Assembly (NCBI RefSeq): GCF_902729405.1
Contig: NZ_LR746496.1
Location: forward strand, 2,046,001 to 2,110,000
Source: Acididesulfobacillus acetoxydans
GTDB taxonomy: Bacteria > Bacillota > Desulfitobacteriia > Desulfitobacteriales > Desulfitobacteriaceae
Direction of reading: 5' to 3'
Length of the DNA stretch: 64,000 nt
In this document: piece after piece, positions 9,167 to 15,437 of the stretch
Position numbering within the stretch: position 1 is the stretch's first letter
Layout: each line of letters starts with the position of its first letter
Translations under genes and position numbers: made by a program
Notes under the pieces: model-generated
What the model saw: the letters and a program-made list of their open reading frames with translations, nothing else
Database searches by the model: none
Told to the model about the DNA's origin: nothing

Positions 9167-9193
9167 ATGACGGAAAGGGAGGAGTCCGTATGA
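9167..9193 (+). CDS. Possible 8-codon leader peptide coupled to the next ligase
   Basis: A reading frame of eight codons (MTEREESV) has its own ribosome binding site, AAGGAAGGAG, and its stop overlaps the start of the following ligase in an ATGA junction. The ribosome binding site and start region exist twice because AGGAGTCCGTATGA is duplicated at 9157-9170 and 9180-9193. The peptide could couple translation, or be a by-product of a 23-bp tandem duplication. Confidence 0.35.
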   Translation: MTEREESV

Positions 9194-10842
9194 ATCCAAA
9201 GAAAGGGTGGCCACGGTCTTTGTCTCAGGTTTTGGAGTACCGCCTGGGTGCCAAGCCACTGCCCGAGTACCTCCGGGAACATGCGCTGAGGACCCCAGAT
9301 AAGCCGGTGATTCAATGGTACGGCAGGGCCATTAGCTACAGCGAACTGGATGTTCTCAGTGACCGTTTCGCCGCTTTTCTGGCTGGTCTGGGGGTGAAGA
9401 AAGGGGATCGGGTGGCCCTCTTTCTGTCCAACTCACCTCAGTATTTTATCGTCCATTTTGGTATTCAGAAACTTGGGGCAATCGTTAGCCCATGCAGCCC
9501 TGCCTTCAAAGAATGGGAACTGGAGTATCAACTCAACGATCTTGACACTCAGGTTCTGGTGGCAGCAGACAGTCTTTACGGCGTAGTCGAAAAGATCAAG
9601 GATAAAACCGCGCTCAAACATATTATCTTGACCAGTTACGGGGACTTTTTACCGCTGGCTCCTCTGTTAAACGTTCCTGATGAACTTCGTGCGCCCAAAC
9701 GGCAGGTCCCCGGGACGTATGACCTGATGACAGTCCTTGCGGATGTGGCAGGCAGTGCGGCGCAAATGGCCCTATCGTTGGAGAAGTTGGCTCTTGATGA
9801 TTTGGCTCTAATGGTTTACACATCGGGGACCACCGGTAAACCGAAAGGAGCGATGTTAACCCATCGCAATGCGCTCTTCAAGGCAGCGGCCGCAGCTCAG
9901 AGCAATCAGGTAGGGGACAGCGATGTTCTGCTCTCCGTGGTTCCTCTGTATCACATTGCCGGAATGTTAATGGGACTCAATGTGACGGTTTATGCCGGAG
10001 CGACAACTGTTTTGCTGAACAGGTTTGACCCGGTCGCCGTTCTCCAGGCGATCCATCGCTATCATTGTACTTGGTGGTACAGTATCGCTCCCATGAATGT
10101 CGCCGTCATGCAGGTTCCTCAGGCCGGGGACTATGATCTCTCATCTCTTAAGAACAACATTGGCACCAGTTTTGGCATTACTCTGACGGAAGAACTCGAC
10201 CGGGCCTGGCGAAATTTTACAAGGGGGTGTCCTCTGCACGAGGCTGCTTATGGTTTAAGTGAAACCCATACCGGCGATACATTCATGCCTTCAGAAGCAG
10301 TGAAATGGGGAACCCAAGGTATACCGACCTACGAAACGGAGATCAAGATTATCGATCCGGAAACCGGGGCGGAGAAAGGTCCCGGAGAGACGGGGGAGAT
10401 ACTCGTCTCCAATCCGGGGGTTTTTCAAGGATACTGGCGCAGGCCTGAGGCCACAGCCGTGACACTGAGAGATGGTTGGGTTCACAGCGGAGATATGGGC
10501 CAACTGGATGAGGACGGATATCTGGTCTTTTGCGGGCGTTATAAGGAAATGATCAAGGTTTCCGGTTACAGTGTTTTTCCGGAGGAAGTCGAGGAAATGC
10601 TCATCCGCCATGATGCAATTGCCCAAGTGGCGGTGATCGGTGTGCCGGATCCGCAAAGAGGTGAAGCCGTGAAAGCCTTTGTGGTCTTAAAACCGGGGAA
10701 GAGTGTGTCAGAGGAAGGGATCATCGCCTGGGCCAGGGAGCGCATGTCCCACTATAAAGCCCCTCGTTCTGTGGAGCTTCGTCAGTCCCTTCCGGTGACA
10801 GGAGCGGGCAAATTGCTGCGCAGGCTGCTTAAGGACAGTTGA
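9190..10842 (+). CDS. Acyl-CoA ligase (AMP-forming)
   Basis: AMP-forming acyl-CoA synthetase of 550 residues. Motifs are VYTSGTTGKPKGAML (phosphate loop), AAYGLSETHTGDTF (adenine motif), VHSGDMGQLDEDGYLVF (hinge), KVSGYSVFPEEVEEM (coenzyme A region) and VTGAGKLLRRLL (catalytic lysine) at the C-terminus. Start ATG 9190 has GGGAGGAG upstream. It lies between the lactonase-like gene and the 3-hydroxyacyl-CoA dehydrogenase, all on one strand with short gaps, so co-transcription is likely. It is the fourth ligase in 11 kb, which suggests several related acids are handled or that each ligase serves a different pathway step. Confidence 0.9.
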   Translation: MNPKKGWPRSLSQVLEYRLGAKPLPEYLREHALRTPDKPVIQWYGRAISYSELDVLSDRFAAFLAGLGVKKGDRVALFLSNSPQYFIVHFGIQKLGAIVSPCSPAFKEWELEYQLNDLDTQVLVAADSLYGVVEKIKDKTALKHIILTSYGDFLPLAPLLNVPDELRAPKRQVPGTYDLMTVLADVAGSAAQMALSLEKLALDDLALMVYTSGTTGKPKGAMLTHRNALFKAAAAAQSNQVGDSDVLLSVVPLYHIAGMLMGLNVTVYAGATTVLLNRFDPVAVLQAIHRYHCTWWYSIAPMNVAVMQVPQAGDYDLSSLKNNIGTSFGITLTEELDRAWRNFTRGCPLHEAAYGLSETHTGDTFMPSEAVKWGTQGIPTYETEIKIIDPETGAEKGPGETGEILVSNPGVFQGYWRRPEATAVTLRDGWVHSGDMGQLDEDGYLVFCGRYKEMIKVSGYSVFPEEVEEMLIRHDAIAQVAVIGVPDPQRGEAVKAFVVLKPGKSVSEEGIIAWARERMSHYKAPRSVELRQSLPVTGAGKLLRRLLKDS

Positions 10843-10881
10843 GAAGGGTAGAAAATAACTTTGCGGAGGTGCATTGAAACG

Positions 10882-11748
10882 ATGAAAGTGGAAGATATCA
10901 AAAAAATATCTGTGGTGGGCGCCGGCAATATGGGGCATCAGATTGCCATCAGCGCCGCCCTGGCAGGTTATCAAGTCAGTGTAACCGACATTAGCTCCGG
11001 GATGCTCAGCCAAGCGGAGAATTTTGCCAAAAAATATCTCCCTGAACGGGTTACGAAGGGAAAGCTGTCCCAGGATATCGCTGAGCGTACCTTGGCCAAT
11101 CTGAAGTTTACCCTAAGTTTGGAAGAAGCAGTGAGCGACGCCGACTACGTCATTGAAGCGGCGGTGGAACAACTGGATGTCAAGCGCAAACTTTTTACAG
11201 ACATTGATAGATTGGCTCCATCCCATGCTATCTTGGCCACGAATAGCTCCTTTATCGTGAGCTCGAAAGTTGCCGACGCAACCAAACGCCCGGATAAAGT
11301 GTGCAACATGCATTTCTTCAATCCGGCTCTGGTCATGAAACTTGTGGAAGTCGTGCAGGGGCCCCATACCTCTGACGAGACAGCGCAGGTTACGGTGGAT
11401 TTGGCTGAAAAAATGGGCAAAACCCCCGTCTGGCTGAAGAAGGAAATTTACGGTTTCCTCGTCAACCGGATCCTGGCTGCTATCACCAACGAAGCTGTGT
11501 TTCTGGCGGACATGGGAATTGCCACCCCTGAGGAGATAGATACTGCGGTGACCCAGGCTTTGGGACATCCCATGGGACCGTTCCGTCTGATGGATTTAAC
11601 CGGCATCGATTTGGTGTATGACATCGGGATGGAGCGCTATCAGGAAACCAGGGACCCGAAAGACAAGCCGTCCCCTCTGATTGTTGAGAAATATGTCAAG
11701 AAGGAATGGGGCAAAAAAACTGGCCGAGGTTTCTACAGTTACGAGTAA
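10882..11748 (+). CDS. 3-hydroxyacyl-CoA dehydrogenase (3-hydroxybutyryl-CoA type)
   Basis: Single-function 3-hydroxyacyl-CoA dehydrogenase of 288 residues, the usual length for Hbd/PaaH proteins. The NAD-binding Rossmann motif GAGNMG is at residues 13-18, the catalytic histidine lies in MHFFNPALVMKLVEVV, and the C-terminal domain ends GRGFYSYE. It oxidises 3-hydroxyacyl-CoA to 3-oxoacyl-CoA with NAD. ATG 10882 follows GCGGAGGTG at 10863-10871; the upstream TTG at 10861 would include the binding site. It closes the ligase/lactonase run and would act after dehydratase and hydratase steps. The long gap after it holds an unusual repeat. Confidence 0.92.
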   Translation: MKVEDIKKISVVGAGNMGHQIAISAALAGYQVSVTDISSGMLSQAENFAKKYLPERVTKGKLSQDIAERTLANLKFTLSLEEAVSDADYVIEAAVEQLDVKRKLFTDIDRLAPSHAILATNSSFIVSSKVADATKRPDKVCNMHFFNPALVMKLVEVVQGPHTSDETAQVTVDLAEKMGKTPVWLKKEIYGFLVNRILAAITNEAVFLADMGIATPEEIDTAVTQALGHPMGPFRLMDLTGIDLVYDIGMERYQETRDPKDKPSPLIVEKYVKKEWGKKTGRGFYSYE

Positions 11749-11802
11749 GACCGTTCATCTTCTCGGTTGTCCCTCCCGCGGGCTAAGAGTTACCCACATA
11801 GG

Positions 11803-12085
11803 GTGAACTCGTTCAACAAAAGCTGAACATCACGATAGTGTCCTGTGGACACTATCGCCGAACCGCAAGCTTTCAAAGAATACTTGTGCGCTGAGGATGA
11901 CTTCGGTGACGATAGTCTCCGATGACGTTAGTTTCCAGTGGAGACTATCGCCGAAGCCGCACGCTGTCACAGGATGACCCGACGGCTGAGGATGACTATC
12001 GCTGCAGGCACTGGGCGTGTGAAATTATGCTTTTATGCCGAAGGCGTCATTGTCCGGTGGACAATGACGGCCGAAGGCTGAGTCT
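11803..12085. repeat. Hairpin-array intergenic element, long copy
   Basis: The first 110 bases match the element at 59118 without gaps and with nine mismatches by hand alignment. It contains 11-bp stems: 11833-11843 with 11847-11857 (loop TGT), 11910-11920 with 11940-11950, and 12045-12055 with 12059-12069 (loop GGT). Each stem starts or ends with CG and is followed by CCGAA, but the stem sequences differ. Both copies end with GCTGAGTCT. No protein is encoded. The strand cannot be assigned with certainty. Confidence 0.7.
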
Positions 12086-12106
12086 ACCCCCACCGACGCG
12101 GGGCAC

Positions 12107-12161
12107 GGGGTACCACTCCCACTTCATGGAGGTCCGGAGAAGTGGGAGTTTCACGCTTGGA
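12107..12161 (+). repeat. Palindromic element, copy 1 (IS200/IS605 end-like hairpin)
   Basis: ACTCCCACTTC at 12115-12125 pairs perfectly with GAAGTGGGAGT at 12139-12149. The flanks (ACC before, TTTCACGCTTGG after) recur around a matching hairpin at 56011-56051 on the opposite strand, so it is a dispersed repeat. A hairpin of this kind resembles the right ends and guide-RNA scaffolds of IS200/IS605 elements, but no transposase is present; that origin is a guess. The remaining bases up to 12422 show no gene. Confidence 0.5.
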
Positions 12162-12422
12162 TGAACCCACGCTTAAAACCTGAAGAAGGGTGGGTTGCTT
12201 GATTTGGAGGAGATGTCGGAGTAGAAAGAAGGAATTTGCCGGCGAATGCAGTAATTAGTAATAATACTCTAGGAACGGTGTGCAATGGGAACGGCCTGCT
12301 CTGGAAACGAAGTACCCTATAAACGTTTTGCTTAGCCGTAAGAGAAGCATTCATGATTTAACACCGTTTTTCCGCAAACAGGCTAAAGCTACTTTCAAAA
12401 TGCCAAGAAAGGACCTACGAAG

Positions 12423-13718
12423 ATGATGAAACCGAGGGTATCCCTGGTAAAATTCCAAGACCCTTATGAATCTGTACGAAGTGTGATTGAGCTGTGCGAT
12501 GGTTTGGCGGGGCTGAAAAGGGATGACAAGATCCTGATAAAACCGAATATTGTGAGCTGGGATTTCGATCTGCCCTTTCCGCCCTATGGGGTTGTAACCA
12601 CAACTACAGTGATGCAGGCTCTGGTCAGAGTGCTTAAAGAAGCGGGTTTTGATCACCTGACGATTGGTGAAGCACCTTTGCCTAACATACAAGTTAAGGA
12701 TAAATCGATCTTCGAGACGATTGGCTATGATAAGCTGGCCAAACGCTATGGGGTGCGGCTGGTTGATTTTAATCAGGAAAAATTCGAAGAAGTGGACTTT
12801 GGTTCCTTCAAACTCTCTTTGGCCAAAAGCGTTTTGGCAGCGGACAAGATTATCAATGTCCCCGTGCTGAAAACCCATAATCAGGCCAAGGTTTCCCTGG
12901 GTATCAAAAATTTGAAAGGGGTTCTCAACCGTAAATCGAAAATGTTCTGCCACGGCACGGGTGAATTTGACTTGCTCCTGACTTTTCCCAGGATCATTGA
13001 GAAGCTTCCCGTCGCTCTGACGCTCATTGACGGGGTTTACACTTTGGAAAAAGGACCCGGGCCCACGGGCAAAGCCTACCGTAAGAATCTGCTCATCGCC
13101 TCGCGGGATGCCTTGGCCTGTGATTTAGTGGGAGCCAATGTACTGGGCTATAAAGGGGAAGATGTTCCCTATCTGAGGGATTTTGCCGCACGGGCAGGGT
13201 ATGGCTTGAACCTCGGCGATATAGACATCAGAGGAGAGGACGTTGAGACCCAGCGTGAGTTCGTGGATTATGACTGGGAATGGACAGAAGACGACACGGG
13301 TCCGGCCGGTTTCAAGAAGCGGGGAATTGGCGGGCTCGCCATCCGGAAATACGATAATTCCCTCTGCACAGGCTGTTCGATGCAGTATAATCCCATGCTC
13401 ATTCTCCTGTCATCGGCCTATAAAGGAGTGCCCTTTCCCAATGTGGAACTGGTGAGCGGGAAGCAGCAAATGGCAGCCGCGGGTTTTGAGCACACGATTC
13501 TTTTTGGCCACTGCGCCGTGGCTCTGAATCAAGGGAATTCCCGGATCAAACATGCCATTGCTGTAAAAGGCTGCCCGCCGGACATGAAACAGTTTGCCGA
13601 AATTCTGCGCGGGGAAGGGATCGTCGTGGATGAGGCGGAATATATCAAATATCGCCACTATATTTTTAACCGTTACAAGGGGAAAGAGGAATTCGATTTA
13701 GACCACTGGACGTTGTAG
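12423..13718 (+). CDS. DUF362 domain-containing iron-sulfur protein
   Basis: Protein of 431 residues with the DUF362 signature: KPNIVSWDF near the N-terminus, NVPVLKTHNQAKVSLGIKNLKGVL in the middle (shown here only as the family hallmark), and a late NSLCTGCSMQYNPM with a C-x2-C pair that could bind iron-sulfur. The role of DUF362 proteins is unknown; several occur beside anaerobic acyl-CoA or corrinoid metabolism genes and a redox role has been guessed. AAGAAAGGA precedes ATG 12423. A 36-bp piece of its coding sequence has a near copy at 2512-2547, the remains of a second gene of this family. Confidence 0.8.
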   Translation: MMKPRVSLVKFQDPYESVRSVIELCDGLAGLKRDDKILIKPNIVSWDFDLPFPPYGVVTTTTVMQALVRVLKEAGFDHLTIGEAPLPNIQVKDKSIFETIGYDKLAKRYGVRLVDFNQEKFEEVDFGSFKLSLAKSVLAADKIINVPVLKTHNQAKVSLGIKNLKGVLNRKSKMFCHGTGEFDLLLTFPRIIEKLPVALTLIDGVYTLEKGPGPTGKAYRKNLLIASRDALACDLVGANVLGYKGEDVPYLRDFAARAGYGLNLGDIDIRGEDVETQREFVDYDWEWTEDDTGPAGFKKRGIGGLAIRKYDNSLCTGCSMQYNPMLILLSSAYKGVPFPNVELVSGKQQMAAAGFEHTILFGHCAVALNQGNSRIKHAIAVKGCPPDMKQFAEILRGEGIVVDEAEYIKYRHYIFNRYKGKEEFDLDHWTL

Positions 13719-13918
13719 GTCCGGCGTTTTTGGGATTCCGGACGAAAGGTGAGGCGGGCGGGTTTTTGCTCAGCAATGTGTCAGGGCGGCGGATACCTGA
13801 GTTAGCAGTGTGGATCTACGCCATGAGGGCAGGCTCGAATCGACGGTCGGCCGGGCGGAGGATTTGATGGGGACTAAGTCGCGTGAGGCGTCCCGAAGAA
13901 CCTGGAGAGAAGGAGTGA

Positions 13919-14725
13919 ATGGAGTCAATGGAGTTAACGAAGTTTACCACTTTGACCCTGGAAAAAAGGGAAGGAGTCGGCATTATTACTTTGAATAGAC
14001 CGGAAGTCTTGAACGCTCTCGATTTTGATATGAGCAGGGACTTAGGAGAAGCTGTCGTGCGGGTCCGCGATGATGAGGGGGTGCGAGCCGTTATCCTGAC
14101 CGGGGCAGGCCGGGCTTTTTGCTCCGGCGGAGACATCAAAGGCATGCTGGCGCGCTTAAGCCAGGGGGCCTCCGGCCGACGGGAGGCCCTGAAAACCGTC
14201 TACCGCTGGTTGCTCGAGCTCATCAATCTCGAGAAGCCGGTGATTGCGGCTGTCAACGGTTATGCCTACGGGGCCGGGTTAAGTATCGCTTTAGCGGCGG
14301 ATATTCTCATAGCCGCCGAATCAGCGGATTTTGCGCTTTCTTTTCTCAAACTCGGGTTAACACCTGATTTTGCCGGCGGGTATTTGCTTCCCAGAGCCAT
14401 TGGTCTCAACCGGGCCAAACTCTTCACCTTGACAGCCGACAGTTTCGGTGCTGAGATGGCCCGGGAGTTCGGCCTGGTGAGTAAAGTGGTGCCGGACGGG
14501 GAACTGCCGGCTGCGGCCTGGCAACTCGCCCGGCGTTTGGCTGACGGTCCGACGCGCGCTCTGGGTCTGACCAAGATAATGCTGAATAAGAGCCTGAATT
14601 TCAACTTGCTCGATTTTCTGGAATTGGAAGCTTCCTATCATGCCCTGAGCGGCGGGACTGAGGATTTTCAGGAAGCCGTAAAGGCATTTGGGGAAAAGAG
14701 AAAACCCGAGTTTAAAGGACGTTAG
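13919..14725 (+). CDS. Enoyl-CoA hydratase/isomerase (crotonase superfamily)
   Basis: Crotonase-fold protein of about 268 residues. The oxyanion-hole segments are AFCSGGDIKGM and NGYAYGAGLSIALAADI. The following motif reads LGLTPDFAGGYLLPR, with aspartate at the position where PaaG-type isomerases keep their acid, so an isomerase role is possible besides hydration. ATG 13919 and 13928 are both possible; the region has three 9-bp repeats of GGAGTNAAT that duplicate the binding-site pattern. It follows the DUF362 gene by 200 bp and precedes the Lrp-type regulator. It would supply the hydration step for the dehydrogenase upstream (inference). Confidence 0.87.
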   Translation: MESMELTKFTTLTLEKREGVGIITLNRPEVLNALDFDMSRDLGEAVVRVRDDEGVRAVILTGAGRAFCSGGDIKGMLARLSQGASGRREALKTVYRWLLELINLEKPVIAAVNGYAYGAGLSIALAADILIAAESADFALSFLKLGLTPDFAGGYLLPRAIGLNRAKLFTLTADSFGAEMAREFGLVSKVVPDGELPAAAWQLARRLADGPTRALGLTKIMLNKSLNFNLLDFLELEASYHALSGGTEDFQEAVKAFGEKRKPEFKGR

Positions 14726-14757
14726 GGGTGGTTTGGCGCCAGCCGAGTCTTCTTTGC

Positions 14758-14786
14758 TTGCAATTTGTTTAAATAGGAAGTATAAT
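14758..14786 (+). promoter_or_regulatory. Sigma-A promoter of the Lrp-type regulator
   Basis: TTGCAA, a 17-base spacer and TATAAT form a near-consensus vegetative promoter 36 bp before the regulator start. It shows that the regulator is transcribed separately from the catabolic genes to its left. Confidence 0.75.
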
Positions 14787-14821
14787 AGCTACATAAACAA
14801 AGGAAACAAAGGTGAGACGGC

Positions 14822-15304
14822 TTGGACGCTATCGATTTAAAGGCTATTTCCCAATTGACGGCAAATGCCCGCATATCATGGGCAGACCTTGCGGTTTGTC
14901 TTGGACTGTCGAGCCCCGCCGCAGCAGAACGTGTGCATCGTCTGGAGGAGCAAGGGATAATTAAGGGTTTTGCCGCTGTCGTCGATCCCGAAGCCGTCGG
15001 CTGTGGTCTGACGGCTTTCGTTGCGGTTACCTTGGAACGTCCGGAACACCGCCAGCCTTTTTTAGAAAAGATGGCGGAAATGCAAGAGGTGCAGGAATGC
15101 CACCATGTGGCCGGCGAGCATGATTACTTGCTAAAAGTACGGTGCAGAGGAACACGAGATTTGGAACGTGTGGTGAGTGATGAGCTCAAAAGCATACCCG
15201 GTGTCGCAAGAACCCGAACTGCCATCGTGATGAGTACGCCTAAAGAGACGCCGATACCTCCTGTGTTTCCGGAGCACGTCATTGATGCTTCGGCCCGAAG
15301 GTAG
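14822..15304 (+). CDS. Lrp/AsnC family transcriptional regulator
   Basis: Small regulator of 160 residues with an N-terminal winged helix (LKAISQLTANARISWADLAV through RVHRLEEQGIIKGF) and a C-terminal ligand-sensing RAM domain (FVAVTLERPEH, then HVAGEHDYLLKVRC). Members bind amino acids or small acids and assemble into octamers on DNA. The start is TTG 14822 behind GGTGAG; no ATG fits the domain start. It has its own strong promoter. It sits directly after the enoyl-CoA hydratase, so local control of catabolic genes is possible but unproven. A GGGCAGA/TCTGCCC hairpin follows at about 15311-15327, without a T-run. Confidence 0.88.
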   Translation: MDAIDLKAISQLTANARISWADLAVCLGLSSPAAAERVHRLEEQGIIKGFAAVVDPEAVGCGLTAFVAVTLERPEHRQPFLEKMAEMQEVQECHHVAGEHDYLLKVRCRGTRDLERVVSDELKSIPGVARTRTAIVMSTPKETPIPPVFPEHVIDASARR

Positions 15305-15437
15305 AAGGAGGGGCAGATTGTCTGCCCTCGTTATCATGGGGTTCGGAATTTTTGCTATCGCGAGCTCAAACGTAGAAAAAATGTTCAGGTAGAAAAGGTT
15401 TTATGGGTATCGGGCTGAGTTTGGAAGGGTGGATTCT

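Noticed and set aside
15308-15330. Terminator after the Lrp-type gene
   Set aside because: A GGGCAGA/TCTGCCC stem exists but lacks a T-run, so a terminator role is not supported.
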